The notes under the pieces: model-generated | Database searches by the model: none | What the model was told of the DNA's origin: nothing | Seen by the model: only the letters and a program-made list of their open reading frames with translations | Assembly: GCF_030253575.1 (NCBI RefSeq) | Contig: NC_080562.1 | Span: 42,447,852-42,511,851 of the forward strand | DNA length: 64,000 nucleotides | Reading direction: 5' to 3' | Source of the DNA: Rhododendron vialii | Lineage: Eukaryota; Streptophyta; Magnoliopsida; Ericales; Ericaceae | Position numbers and translations under genes: made by a program | Shown: positions 32,800 through 44,773 of the stretch, piece by piece | Numbering within the stretch: the stretch's first letter is position 1 | How the letters are laid out: each line of letters starts with the position of its first letter

Positions 32800-34352
32800 T
32801 GTGGATATGGCAGATTTTATCAGTCAAGAAATAAGTAAAGCCCTAATAACAGTTCTAGGTATACGTTTCAATGAAGGCAGGCTGTGGTGGCTTTCCGATG
32901 AGGGGGGAGGTGCAAATGCGGTACGCTCACACTATCCGTGGTGGTGTTGTCTGTGTGTAAGCAATGAGAGAGAGAGAGAGAGAGAGAGAGAGCAGAACGT
33001 AGGCGCAGTGTAGTAGTACGGACAGGGTAATTTGCCCACACGTCATCGGGATCGACGGTCCAAATTAATGCTGCCACAGTTTCTAATTTTTGGTAGGAAA
33101 GTAATTTTCACACCCTCATTTTTACTATTCATATTCTCTTTTTTTGTCTTTATCTATTTAATTTTACTATCCTGCTCTTCTTCTTTTTTTTTTTTTTGTA
33201 ATATACTTTTTTGCGCATTCAATGGTAATATTATGAATTCATATGAACAAAAACAAAAAAATAAATAAATTTTTAAAAAAAAGTATGAAAATCATTTTCC
33301 TTTCTAGTATCATTAATGGCGTAGTGTTGTGGGGAAAAAAAATTACGCATATTTTAGACACTTTTTGCATTATTTTATTTTTTTAATCACAGACACTTGT
33401 TGCATGTTTGTTTCGGACTTTATTGCCCGGATATAGAAGGATAAATTCAGGTTCATCTAATTTGGTATGTGTTTGCGGTCATTTTATCCGGACCATTAAT
33501 TCTCCTCCATTCGGACTAATTACTAATTTTATTTTATAGTTATATGATTCAATGTGTTTTTGGTTTAAGAAAATGTAAACAAGTGTTAAAAATTATTTGT
33601 CTTCGTATATTACTCATGTTTTTATTACTTTTCTTTCTACTTATTATTATGTTTTAGAAAGGATAAATTGGTTATTTGTGTCATTTTCCTTTCATCTCTC
33701 CCTCGTATTAGTCGAAATGCACATAAGCAAAGGCGACGGCACAGCCAAGGTGGTGGGGTCGGGCGGCCCCATGGAAATTATTTTTTTTACTACTACCATA
33801 TTGAAATTTTTGAGAAATTAATAGATGACCCCATGGGATATTACTGCGACGCCACACATAGGTTAATTTCAGTTTTGCGATATGCTCAGCTGTTTAATCT
33901 TAATAAAGCAAAGAGAATTTATTTTCACACTTTTCTTTTTATAATTCATATTTTTTTTCTTTATTCATTTGAATTTTCTATCTTACTTTTTATCCAATAC
34001 ACTTTTTTACACATTCAAAAATAATATTGTAAATTTATATAAATAAATAAAAGATAATTAAAAAAAGCAGTGTAAAAATTACTCCTATGTTTTTTTCTTA
34101 AAACAAACTGTGCCACATGATATGGTAGAATCAATTGCAGACTGAAAAGGAAGCAGCTGGCCATTAATGAGCATGCAGTTTTCCAAAATGACGTTAAATC
34201 CTCCGCTCCACCCCATCTGATTTGGCTGCAGAGGAGAGAGGATGTCTGCTACTGCTATGCCAAACAAAAGACCACATGAAAAAGGAATTTGACTGTGGGT
34301 CCCAGAAATCAACCAGTTCTTTTGGTTTGTCCGCCTTGTCACTTCCATTTGA
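32800..34352. other. Upstream region with GA microsatellite; AT-rich DNA
   Basis: (GA)n at 32966-32992 lies upstream of the presequence exon and may be in its promoter or leader. From 33060 onward the DNA is AT-rich. A block at 34090-34350 has moderate complexity but codes for nothing I recognise. Confidence 0.4.
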
Positions 34353-35688
34353 ATTTCGTTGATCCCCCTAAGATTTTTGACAAAAGTAGGAATCTCCCTT
34401 GAGGTTTTTGAAATATCATAGTTGACCTTCCTTATTTACCTGACATTGTATAGATTTTCCCTTCGGTTAGTTAATTCCACAAACAGTGTTAAATATAGTG
34501 GTCAAATGACCAAAACACCCTCAATTCATTACCCATTCTTATCTTCACAGTTCACACCCAAATCAAAATCTATTTCCTCGGTAATTTTCAAACCCTAATT
34601 TCTCACCGTCCACCACACCACCCCATCTAAACCTCCATGGCAGTGCATGAGAATCTCCATCCCCACCTTGAACCAGATTCCCAACCCACATCGACACCCC
34701 TCTCTTGCTCTCCAATAGACATTTTACGTCGATATATGTATATATGCACACAAACAACATTGAATATGGATATCCAGTTTTGAGACAACATCGATCTATT
34801 TAGTATCGACGAACGATGATGGGTAGATCCTTTTGGGATGCCTATTTGATCGGCTTGATTTTTTCATCTTCTGTCAATACTTTCGTGGTGGGTTTTCTTA
34901 ATGTTTGATTCTCAATTTTTTTTTTCAAATAACGATAAAAAATCAACGGATTGTTCCGAATAGAAAAATCCCCAGCATATGGGTCGCCTCAGGGTTATTG
35001 AGTTTTTTTGCTTGGCAATTTCGATGGTAGTTTTATTGATGTTTGCGCAATTGGTTGATAATCGGTTGATTGAGAATCAAGACTGCAGTTCATCAATCTA
35101 AGTAATGGGTTTTATTTGTTTTCCTTTGAGCATTTCAGAACCTCAGCGTTTGTACATACATTTCTAAGGGTGTATTAAAATAAAGAAAGTCAGATTGGTA
35201 CTGAATTTGATTTTGGTTGGCTTCTGTTGAAATAAATTTTTCTTTGTAGTCTAATATCACTTCCTTGGGGAGAGAGAGAGAGAGTCCACTCTCAAATTTC
35301 CCTTTGATTTGGTTTTCACATTTGGATTGAATGACTTTTAAAAAAACAGGATTTCAATTTTTGGTAGTTTACTTTAAGTGGGAGATGGGTTTCGATATAA
35401 TACATAATAAATAGGTCTTAATCTATGTATGTACATATTTGTAGAAGTATAGTTGTAGCCAAGACCATGAGAAAAGTGAAGAGAGAGAGGAGAAAAGTAG
35501 AGACGAAGAGGGAGGGATATTTTCGACATTTCAATATTTAGATACTACGTATCTGAAATGAGTTTGGCTCAGTTAAGTTTTGGACGGCAAGATGTTGGAA
35601 GGGAGTTTTTAGATATTGTCAAGTAAAATAGGGGTGGGGAGGTTTTTATTTTTGTCAGAAACATTAGGGGAGGTCAGTGAAGTTTACT
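34353..35688. mobile_element. 1.3-kb element with long imperfect terminal inverted repeats
   Basis: The left end (TTCGTTGATCCCCCTAAGA, TTTTTGACAAAAGTAGGAAT) pairs with the inverse of the right end (GTTTCTGACAAAAATAAAAA, TTCACTGACCTCCCCTAA) over about 55-65 bp. The interior has no transposase; it contains leader-like sequence with CCCTAATTTCTCACC. A Mutator-like non-autonomous element is plausible. A similar end occurs at 53495-53555. Confidence 0.6.
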
Positions 35689-36354
35689 ATCATTGCATTT
35701 GGGATTGTGTGCTGCCGCCGTATGAACAACATTCATCCTCAAAAGAAACAGACTCTTACCAACTTTTTTAGCTTCGGGAGTTGTTTGGCCAAATACTAAT
35801 AAATAATTCCGGTGTACTTTTTTCCTTTTATTATTATTATTTCATATTTATTAGTTTGCGTCAATTTTTTTAAAAATTATTGCTTTGTCATGGAATCTAA
35901 AAAGCAAAATATTACGATCGAAATTCAAATTTTTTTAATGAAAAGAAGAATGTACAAAATTGGTTTATTGGCTTATTTTTTTCTTTATTCAAAAAAATTA
36001 TCTTATTGGCGTATTGTTCATACTCCTACTAAACTAAACTATTTTGTCAAAAGTTAGGTTATTTTTACTAAATTAAAATGTTCAAAACATTTTCTTCCAC
36101 TAACTCAACACATTTTTTAAAACTTGTAGTTTAGTAAAAACAACTTAACATCAAAATAGTTACTAAAAGTTGTCTAGCTTACCGAAAATGCTCTCTTAAT
36201 GCTCTATTTAAAATTTAATAATGATACATGCACAACTTTAAATCTTAAATTCAAACTGTTAATCAAATTTTTCTTAGAGACAGACTCAGTTGTTGGAATT
36301 GGGGGACTAAGGAAACTCGTTATTCAAAACTTTCCCAGTAAATTAGAGTCAAAC
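35689..36354. other. AT-rich intergenic DNA
   Basis: Nothing recognised; short AT-rich open frames only. Confidence 0.4.
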
Positions 36355-36362
36355 CTTGTGAC

Positions 36363-36692
36363 CAGGACCGGCTCTGAGATTCTTGGGCCCTAAGTCGAAC
36401 TTGTAAAACAGGGCCCTATGTTTTCTTTTTTTAAAAAAAAAACCTCAAAAGGAAAACAAAATCATAAGAATGAAAAAGGTAGCAAGCTGCTTGGGCTGAG
36501 AATCGAACCGTGCTTCTGTTGCGTAGCAGAACTTAGACTTACCACTTTGCCAACTACGTCCTTTGGTAGCTAGAAGCACTAATTAAATATATATTACATA
36601 CATAGGTATACCTATTTGGGGCCCTAATTTTTGACCAAATTTCGGAGGCTTAAGTCCGCCGCCTTGTCCGCCTTAGCTCAGGGCCGGCCCTG
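36363..36692. mobile_element. Non-autonomous hAT element with 8-bp target duplication
   Basis: Termini CAGGACCGGCTCTGAG and CTCAGGGCCGGCCCTG are 16-bp inverted repeats with two mismatches. The flanks carry CTTGTGAC at 36355-36362 and again at 36693-36700, a perfect 8-bp duplication. The CAGGG-type ends and 8-bp duplication define the hAT superfamily. At 330 bp it has no transposase. It contains a tRNA-like segment. Confidence 0.93.
36495..36566 (-). other. tRNA-like sequence inside the hAT element
   Basis: On the minus strand TTGGCAAAGTGGTAAG matches a Pol III A box or D-arm and GGTTCGATTCTC a B box or T-arm, 32-35 bases apart as in a tRNA. The acceptor stem does not pair well, so this is a tRNA-derived (SINE-like) sequence rather than a working tRNA gene. 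Confidence 0.5.
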
Positions 36693-37144
36693 CTTGTGAC
36701 ACAAGCACGAAAAGTATACAAATCGGACTAACGTAACTCGTTCAAGATAAGAATAACTGCTTGATTTTAATCAAGTCGACTCGTTAATCCAAAATACGTA
36801 CAATACATTAATGTGACAATATCAACCCATAACCTGTATTTGTGTTTTTAAAAGATTGGTTTAGATTCTCTTGAATTTCTCAATCAGTATTGAACTTCCA
36901 AAATTATGTTCGTTACTTGTACTATAAGAATACATTAATGTAATTTTTCAATACCTAGTTGTTTCTTCCGGCATCAGGCTCCTTCGAGGCTCGCCACAAA
37001 GAACGAGGAACAATTCCTTCGGTCTTCCTTAATTTCTTATCCATCTTATGTAATGTTTCCGGTAGCAATTTGCGGAAAAAAAACGTAAACATTTTTAGCA
37101 TGTCATTCACACGCAAATCAACAAGTTTTTGACATTTTATCATC

Positions 37145-37280
37145 GGTCTTGCTATTGTCAGTCCACTGGGCTGACGATAAACACACTAAAAGACAAGAAA
37201 AACATGTATTTCTGTGTATTTTTTACATCTTTTAATACACATGCACACACCTACTATCGTCAGCCCATTGGGCTGATTTT
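37145..37280. repeat. Short foldback repeat
   Basis: CAGTCCACTGGGCTGACGAT and CGTCAGCCCATTGGGCTGA flank AT-rich DNA; each is also a small hairpin alone. Possible MITE end pair. Confidence 0.4.
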
Positions 37281-40200
37281 AGAAAATTTCTTTTATCATT
37301 AGTGAAAATACCTAACAACTTGATTGCAACAAATTCTTATCAAAATTTATTCACCGCTGGAAAATGCCCCATCATTATTTGCATTGACTACCGCCTCAAT
37401 CCACCTCCACCATCAATGATCAACTTTTCTACCATCAATTGAATAAAGATGATAAAATTTATTTGGATACGGGCTGTTTTATTGGAAAATTGTTGTATGT
37501 AGTGGATTAGGTGATAATTTACCTCAGAATTTGTTGAGTTTTGTGCGGATACTCTAAGGCCCCATCCCGGTACGATTCATATTTTTTATTACTTATTTTT
37601 TGTTTTACAAGATAGATTATTCTTTCATAATGTATCACTTTAATTCAAAAAAATAAATACTTATTTTTATTTCAATTAGTAGGACACACCTTGTCTGTCC
37701 CCTTTCTTATGTATGTAGCTAAAGAAATTTTAGAATTCAAATGAGTATTCGGTCCCCTCCTGATGAATTAAGTCTAAAACTTTACACCAACCAAGAAGTG
37801 AACATAAAGTACCTAATACTATTGTGGTCAGCCATTTTTTTTTTCCCACGGTGAGGGTTGTTCAGGTCAGTTTACGTGCACCTCGAGTTCTCAAGTACTC
37901 CCTTCCTTAGCCTGGTCAGAGACAGGCCATCCACACCGAAAATAGGGAATTTGCAAAAAAAAAAAATTTTACGGCATGACCTTAAGAATCAAATACCGAT
38001 CAATTGTGCAGAGATCAAACTTATCAATCAACTGAACTAACTCTTGAAGCTATTGTATTGTGGTCAACCACTAGGTTCAAAGCAGAGAAGGACCTAATGT
38101 TGACAGTGGGAGTCGCGGCCACCACTTTTATTTTAGATGTACCAAGTCAAAGTCAAAATTATGATGCTAAAGCTTGTTCGGCCCGTTCCCACATTTTCCG
38201 GCCCCCTGTTCTCAAATAGCTTGCCCCCTGCACAAAATCGATTTCGTTCCTGGTGCAAAGTATTCGTACGGCTTTGTTCGTTTGCCATTTTAGTTTTATT
38301 TTTCAATTATTACTCTACTTCTTTTTTCAATCATTATCTTATTTTTTCAATTATTACTTTTACATCTCTCTGTCTCTCTCCAATCATTACCCCTATCTTC
38401 AATCATTACTCTATTTCTCTCTCCACCCACTATCAAAACTAAACTAAACTAAACTCTCAACCAAACACAACCGTTTATTTGGTCTAGTCTCGTTTCGCTA
38501 AGTTTTTTATTTTTTAACTACTTATTTTTTATTTTACTACAGGTTATTCTTTCATAATGTATCGATTTTAATTCAAAAAATAATTTATTTGAAAATATGT
38601 ATTTATTTTAGTTAGCGGAACAGATTAGACCTCCTTTTTCTGTTGTATTCGGTTAATTTATTTAACTGTTCACTTTTAAAAATTAGTGATGGTGTTTACA
38701 AACAATTGTACATGAAATTACTTGTTTTGTCTTTTTCAGCTTATTTAACTTATTAATTGATTATTTTTTTAAAAGTTCCAGTTTGTTACTCTGCTTATTT
38801 GAAGCTATTTAATAACTAGAGCTGCTACCCACAAATATTTGTGCACAGATCATGGTATGGGGTTTACTACCAAACAGAGCCTTTACACCCCGTTTGTTTG
38901 GCGACTAAGCAACCCGGATAAGGGTGGGCTTTGGATTGCTTATCCATCCCGGAGGGGGTAAGTGAAACCCACCCAGAGGTGTCTCAGTCTTATTTGGATT
39001 CGTCAAATTACTCGGGTGCCCCTGGCCCTTGTACTCCCTTTCTGCTCATGACTGAAATTTTGCTTGGGAAGCCAGGTGCTTCCATTTGATAACTTTGGTT
39101 TTTGGTTTTATGGAAATTTGCTTTATTATTTGTTCTCATATAAGCGTCTCTTGATATGGAAAGTTTGAACCAAGTTTAAGCCTCGTCAAACAATACTTTA
39201 CTTAAACGATCCATGTTACTAATATGTTTCTTGTAAATGGAAACAATTAACAAAAATCAGATAGGGTTAAGTTTCAACTTTCTTTATTTTTTCCTCTTGT
39301 GTTTTGGCAGCAATCAATGTTCAAATTGCCCCTGTTGACTCTCTGTGGCATTTCCACTAGTTTAGGTTTCAAATCTCTTCTTTTCCCATAATTTTAACTT
39401 GTTTCCATATAAAATGATAATGCAACCAAACAAAGGTTACAATTTTTCCGATTGGGATTATAGTTCTTTGAAACAAATACTTTCGATATGTTTTCTATGA
39501 CATGTCGGTTAGTTTTTTTTTTGGATTGGGATTGTAATTATTTGAATAATGGGACTTCAATGTACAATAAAATTGGCTAGTTATCGTATTTGGCAAAAAA
39601 AATGTGTGACCACATAATATTTTAGCTAAATAATCCCCAACGCGTTAAATAAGGCAAATATCTCTGCAATTTTTTCCATCCCTCTGTGTAAAGGGAATGT
39701 TGATCTTGGGCTGTACCCAGTTTGAAACCAAGTGGATTTATTTACTTCATTGCTTACAATAACTACTAATTAATAAATGTTCATGTTTTTTTGCCAATAT
39801 TGTATTATATATCAGGAGGGGATTAGTGGAGAATTAGTAAGTTAACCAAAGGGGTTTGACGTCTCTATAGACTCAACCCCCAAACTAAATAAAGTTGGAA
39901 GTCAAGGGATACAACCAGATGGGCTAATAGCCACATCTAAACAAAGTTGTTCATGTTTAGAGAATCCTTGTTTGAAGTTGATACGAGATTTCAGTCAATA
40001 TTTAGAGTACTAAATTCATAACATACTCGAACATAATTTCCTTCTAATGTCTTGCTCTGCCTATGCAATTACTGTAACGAGACTTGGATGTATACTCCAG
40101 AGTCAATATTCCTGCATGCGAACACCTAAGGTATCCCCCAAGCAAATGGGGATACCGTACCCTGATCGAACGGTTGAGATCATGCCATGGATGCAAGTTT

Positions 40201-40312
40201 GACAAAAAATAGGGTAACAAAACCACTAAATGGCATACCAAATTATAACAAAAATGGAGTATCAATTTAATGTACATAACGTGAGTATCAATAGCATAAG
40301 AATAAGAATTAT
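37281..40312. other. Intergenic repeat DNA
   Basis: Holds two copies of the AT-rich dispersed repeat also found at 11735-11880 (37556-37695 and 38505-38635) and an array of CAATTATTAC/CAATCATTAC motifs at 38305-38410. No gene recognised. Confidence 0.5.
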
Positions 40313-40790
40313 ACCAGCCATCGATCATCAGTCATCACTGGCATGCAGTTCAAACCGCCAACTTCCAAAAGAATGTTACCTGCTTGGGTATCTACAATAA
40401 CCTTGTCAAAAACTGATGGATCAGCATATAGTTGATGAAACCAAAACCCCTTTGATTCCCTGTACGTCGGTCTTTCATTTTCACCGAATCTGTAATCTCC
40501 CCATACTTCCCAAAGTGTTGAATGAAAGGAGTTGTTTACAAAGAATAACAGTATCACATCAGCCAATGAACAGTCCTGCACACCCTAATCACCATTAACT
40601 ATCATACTGATATAAGGTAAGCTATTCATCATCAAATTTGTCTATTTGAAACAACCTAGAGATTTACAGGTACCAAACATGCAGTATGAATCTGTGAATA
40701 CCTAAAAATTTACAGGTACCATATCTCATCAAATAGCAGCTTTCACTGAATAAACTCCACATCAGCCAATAAACAATACAGAATGCCTAA
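40313..40790 (-). pseudogene. Relic of hnRNP RRM exon, copy 2
   Basis: Same segment as 26812-27283. Minus-strand frames give YADPSVFDKVIVDT and a broken upstream RRM (WEVWGDYRFGENE replacing KYGEITDS by frameshift). A donor-like GTAAC follows the exon end. High similarity extends into non-coding flanks on both sides, so the two copies arose by DNA duplication, not retroposition. Confidence 0.78.
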
Positions 40791-41455
40791 ATTAAGATTA
40801 ATTAAGATGCTGATAACAAGGATGCTGTTAGTCATCAAGTTGGCCAAATGGAACCAATGAAAAATTTACGTATACCAAATGAGATTTATGAACAAGTGAA
40901 CACCCAAGCATGCAATGTCATAAGACAATCAAGACTTAGATATCTACCCACGAAACTAAGAAAAAAGCCCTTATAATATGCTAGCATTTTGAATGATAAT
41001 CAAGAAACTACAAGATTTTGCATCCCCAAATGAGGATCCTAGAGTTACCGTGAGAGGCCCAATAGAGAAACCAATAACAAAACAACAAACCAACACTCAC
41101 AAAGTCACAAGTCATAACAACAACTAACCCATACACTCCCCACAGAAAAAGAATGGCACAGAATCCAATAATTTGATCACAATCAGACTGCTAAAGCACT
41201 AAAATGAACCTGTCCATTGAAGAAGCAAGGAGAGTCTACAAATCAAACAAATCACAAAACTGCCTTCCACCTCACACGTATTAGACATACCGAAAAATCT
41301 AATATCATATTGCATGCATAGAAATATCCTAGAGTTATAATTACCCCTTTAAATACCTAAAAAAAACTGCCAAGAAGGAAACAAACAAAAAAAAAAAAAC
41401 TCGCCTCCTATTCAAATCAAGAAAAACTAAACTAATTCAGAAATTCAGCATCACT
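40791..41455. other. 3' flank of the STIPL1-like gene
   Basis: AT-rich; should contain the 3' untranslated region near 41456. No other feature. Confidence 0.4.
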
Positions 41456-43996
41456 TCAACCAGAGCTTTGCATCTCCAGCAGCTGTTCAAGGGAAACCAA
41501 AGACCACTTTTCTTCCATTTGTGCAAATACCTTTTGATTTAGAGAGTCAATTATAATGCTTATTTTACCAAAGCCATATATCTGATGACCATCTTGCATT
41601 CTCCCAGGTTTAGGCTTAAATAGAAACCCATTCTGCTGTGCATAATCTTCGATAACTTCTTTCAAGGTCATCTGGGTTGCACCATCCAGGCTCCCAGAAG
41701 CTCGAGCATGTGCTGCTACTTTCTTCTGAGCCTCAAACTTTCTTTGCTCAAGCACTCTGAGATAGCTAATGTTTTCCCTCAAACCAGGTTGGACTACTTC
41801 CGTGCCTTCAACTGCCTGGTTCATCATGTCAAGACCCAAGTTAAGTCGATACCTAACATGTTCATTCGCCAGAAGTTCTGGTGGGAGCAGCTCCTTCCAA
41901 CCCAAATACCATTTGGTCACTTCTTCAAAGTTTGGGTTTGAGCACAACCAATGATACAAAACTTGTTGCCACTTGTCAAAGAACACATCCATTAAGTGGA
42001 TCATATGATGAATGGGAATAGAAGTAGCCCAAGTCTGGATCCAGTAGAACTGGTCAAGCTTCTGGTTTGCTGGGTTCACTTGGAACTCATGCATGACAGC
42101 CAACAATTTCGGCAGAATAAATCGAACCATTAGTTGTTCCCAACTAGCTGGATCAAACACAGTCTTCCAAGGCGACAATATATAGTATGCAGACATATCA
42201 CTAGGGTGCCAAGCATGAAGAACACCTTCCAACCTATTGCGTACAGTATGATAGAAGATCTCCAGTTTTTGTCCCAATAACGGTAGCCATGGATGCACCC
42301 ACGCGTGGATTGGAATAGTTTCCCGACGTGGGTCCCAGGAATCCACAGCAGCTGATAGTTTAGGCATAACAATGTTATCCAATATAGTTTGAAGAACTGA
42401 AGAAGGCAGCAGCTTTTCCCAAGACTCCAAAAACCGGAGCATTGGTTCAGGATCTCTCACCTGCCAAGTGTTGGTGCCAGATATCCTCACAGCAGGGAAG
42501 ACAACTTCCATAAACAACTGAGTATAAGGTGACGCTGCATCAGAAAAATCAAAGCAATCATCCTCTCCTTGCAACAGATTCTTCCACAAGGATATCACAT
42601 TCAACCCATGTGATGGATTTTGAAGCGGATCCCATCCTTGAAACACTCTAATGAACAGAGGAAGGGCAAATGAGCATGCAATGCAAGACAAGTTACAGAG
42701 TTTATAATCATCAGCATACCGCCTCTGCATTTCCCTAAATGACTTTGCGAGGGAGTCAAGAGTCAAAGTTCCAAGCAAGTTCTCCTCCCCAATTTGGTCC
42801 AATGAGCTAACTATTTCCAGCATATTGTCCAGCTGTTTCTTCTGGTGAGTTGTCTCATACTGAAGCTTCTCCTTCTCCTTCTGCAAAGTGACCAACGTCT
42901 CCCTCTCATTCCTCAAATCCTGATCAATTTTCTGTATGTCCAGCTCAGCTAAATCAACAACCAATCTCAAATTGTGCTGCAGCTCCGGCATAGGAATGTT
43001 GTTTTCCCTCGCTTTCTCCTCCGCATTCAAGTTCTCCAAGTTTGTCAAGACTCGAACCTGTGGCCCTCTCATGTCAAAAACTTTTTGAACAACCTCCAGC
43101 CCCTGCTCTTGCTTCCTGGCCAACAACTCCTCGGCGGTAACGTAATCCTTCTTCTTATGCTTCTTTGGCTGAGCTTGCTTCGACCACAGCTTCTCATAGG
43201 TACGACTTGCAGGCTGAGATACTCCAAGCAAAGATTTCTCCTTCTCTGGTAATTGCAACGCCGGCAAACTTGACTCTTTAAAATTATCGTAACCCATTCC
43301 CATTGATTTGGGCCGCAGCTTCGCCTCGATGGGAGCGACAATCCCCTGCTCGTTTTTCCCAAGCCCACCTCCTTTGTATCCCATCTTCTCAAGCAACTTC
43401 ATCCCAATGCCTTTCGTGTGCTTTTCAAACGCACCTACATCTCCAGAATCCGTTTCCCGCCTCACAGATTGTGAGGAGTTGGCTAATTTTGACTTCTCTC
43501 TTTCCCTCTCGCGCCGCTGCTGCGCGCCTTCCTTGATCCTCCTGCCAAAAGCAGTGGGCAGGAAGTCTTTGTCGCTGTCATCAAAATGAATGTCAGCATT
43601 GTCGTCTGTTTCGCTCTTCTTTAAAGAAGAAGAGGAGCCCGAATGAAACCCTAGGCCGCCGGAAGAAGTTCCAAGGCCATTTTGATTTTCCACTGTATCC
43701 TCTTCCTTGGAATGGCGATCGATCTCTTGGTTAGGCATGACAGTGCCAGTAGAGACGAAATTGACGGGCTTGGTAAGGTCAGACTTCTTTGAGAGATGTT
43801 TCTTACGCTTCCTGGCAGATGAAGAATCATCCTCGGAATCATCACTGTCATCAGCGAAGACGCCAAAAAGGGCGTCGTCTTTGGTCTGGCGAGGCTTGTC
43901 CTTCCGCTTACGGTAGTAGAACTCCCCACCGATCCACTGACCGTCTTCGAAATCGTTCTCCATCCCAAACCGCTCTGACTCCTCATGATCCCCCAT
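41456..43996 (-). CDS. STIPL1: STIPL1/NTR1 G-patch splicing factor (TFIP11 homologue)
   Basis: Single uninterrupted frame of 846 residues, the usual length for plant STIPL1. Domains: acidic N-terminal TIP domain (about 1-100; ENDFEDGQWIGGEFYYR, DDALFGVFADDSDD), G-patch at 195-241 (KGIGMKLLEKMGYKGGGLGK), coiled coil about 345-400, then a GCFC-type helical domain to about 700 and a conserved C-terminal part with DYAQQNGFLFKPKPGR. The family (yeast Ntr1, human TFIP11) activates the Prp43 helicase to take apart the lariat spliceosome in the nucleus. In Arabidopsis it also affects the circadian clock and Pol II pausing at some loci. The minus-strand ATG at 43996 is followed by the family-typical start. 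A 5' leader intron is likely (44042-44126). Confidence 0.95.
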   Translation of the reverse strand: MGDHEESERFGMENDFEDGQWIGGEFYYRKRKDKPRQTKDDALFGVFADDSDDSEDDSSSARKRKKHLSKKSDLTKPVNFVSTGTVMPNQEIDRHSKEEDTVENQNGLGTSSGGLGFHSGSSSSLKKSETDDNADIHFDDSDKDFLPTAFGRRIKEGAQQRREREREKSKLANSSQSVRRETDSGDVGAFEKHTKGIGMKLLEKMGYKGGGLGKNEQGIVAPIEAKLRPKSMGMGYDNFKESSLPALQLPEKEKSLLGVSQPASRTYEKLWSKQAQPKKHKKKDYVTAEELLARKQEQGLEVVQKVFDMRGPQVRVLTNLENLNAEEKARENNIPMPELQHNLRLVVDLAELDIQKIDQDLRNERETLVTLQKEKEKLQYETTHQKKQLDNMLEIVSSLDQIGEENLLGTLTLDSLAKSFREMQRRYADDYKLCNLSCIACSFALPLFIRVFQGWDPLQNPSHGLNVISLWKNLLQGEDDCFDFSDAASPYTQLFMEVVFPAVRISGTNTWQVRDPEPMLRFLESWEKLLPSSVLQTILDNIVMPKLSAAVDSWDPRRETIPIHAWVHPWLPLLGQKLEIFYHTVRNRLEGVLHAWHPSDMSAYYILSPWKTVFDPASWEQLMVRFILPKLLAVMHEFQVNPANQKLDQFYWIQTWATSIPIHHMIHLMDVFFDKWQQVLYHWLCSNPNFEEVTKWYLGWKELLPPELLANEHVRYRLNLGLDMMNQAVEGTEVVQPGLRENISYLRVLEQRKFEAQKKVAAHARASGSLDGATQMTLKEVIEDYAQQNGFLFKPKPGRMQDGHQIYGFGKISIIIDSLNQKVFAQMEEKWSLVSLEQLLEMQSSG

Positions 43997-44041
43997 GTTT
44001 TTTCCCCTCCTCTTCCTCCTCCCTTTACCACCAGTTCTATT

Positions 44042-44126
44042 CTATACCAGCGCAAGCGCAAACAACAATTAAAGCGAAACGACAGAAAACCCTAGAAATT
44101 CGTAAACAACTACTCCGACGACGCAC
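44042..44126 (-). other. STIPL1: Probable 5'-leader intron of the STIPL1-like gene
   Basis: Minus-strand donor CAG/GTGCGT at 44127/44126 and acceptor CTGGTATAG ending at 44042 enclose 85 bp, 45 bp upstream of the start codon. The proposed leader exon lies at about 44127-44225. Confidence 0.5.
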
Positions 44127-44462
44127 CTGATTTCGTGGAAGCAACGAACCTCACACAAGGCTGCGTGCGGCAGAACAAACTACCAGAGGCGGAGGCGGCG
44201 GCGGCCTCAGGGAGCGTCGATCTTCCTGAAATTCGAACAACAATATAGGGTTTGTGATTGATGAGGAAAGGTGTACATCGGTTTGTGATTGATAAAGGGC
44301 AAAGGTGTGGAAAGAAATCGCGCTTCTTGGTAGTAATACGTTTTTATTAAGGCCTTTGAAAACAGAGATATATGGATGGGGTTTGTACATAGATGAGATT
44401 GGGTTTTGGACCGGTAAGGGAAACGACAAGGGATTGATAATGAGTATATTTGTGGGAATTGA

Positions 44463-44591
44463 TATTCACGCTCTAAGATTTACTGCAGGCGCTCTACCTT
44501 TTTGTTCTTATACTGTGATGTTGTTGCTGGCAACATCACAGTGTAAAAACAAAAAGGTGAAGCGCCTGTAGTAAATCTTGGAGCGCGAAAA
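44463..44591. mobile_element. Near-perfect 61-bp hairpin
   Basis: Arms 44463-44523 and 44530-44591 pair along their length around a 6-7 base loop (TTGCTGG). Both arms contain AAGATTTACT and CTGTGATGTTG. Could be a minimal MITE or a small-RNA precursor. Confidence 0.8.
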
Positions 44592-44773
44592 TCAGTTTCC
44601 ATATTTGTTTGAAATGAGATTAGATGATGGGATTTGATTGATAGAAGAAATTGGTAATGAAAAAGGATCGGTGATGAGAAGGTGTTGGGATTAGACTACG
44701 AATACAAGTCCCAAATTAATACTCTTATGAACCAAATTGTTCATCCCGTGAGACTACCAATCCGGACCAATTT

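Noticed and set aside
34085-34348. 87-residue minus-strand frame with one hydrophobic stretch
   Set aside because: No homology recognised; lies in repeat-rich DNA.
36495-36566. Functional tRNA gene
   Set aside because: A and B boxes are present, but the acceptor stem does not pair and it lies inside a hAT element.
36955-37143. 62-residue minus-strand frame
   Set aside because: No recognisable motif and no splice partners; likely chance.
41708-41954. Plus-strand open frames across the STIPL1-like gene
   Set aside because: Antisense shadows of a long, well-conserved coding frame; no independent signals.
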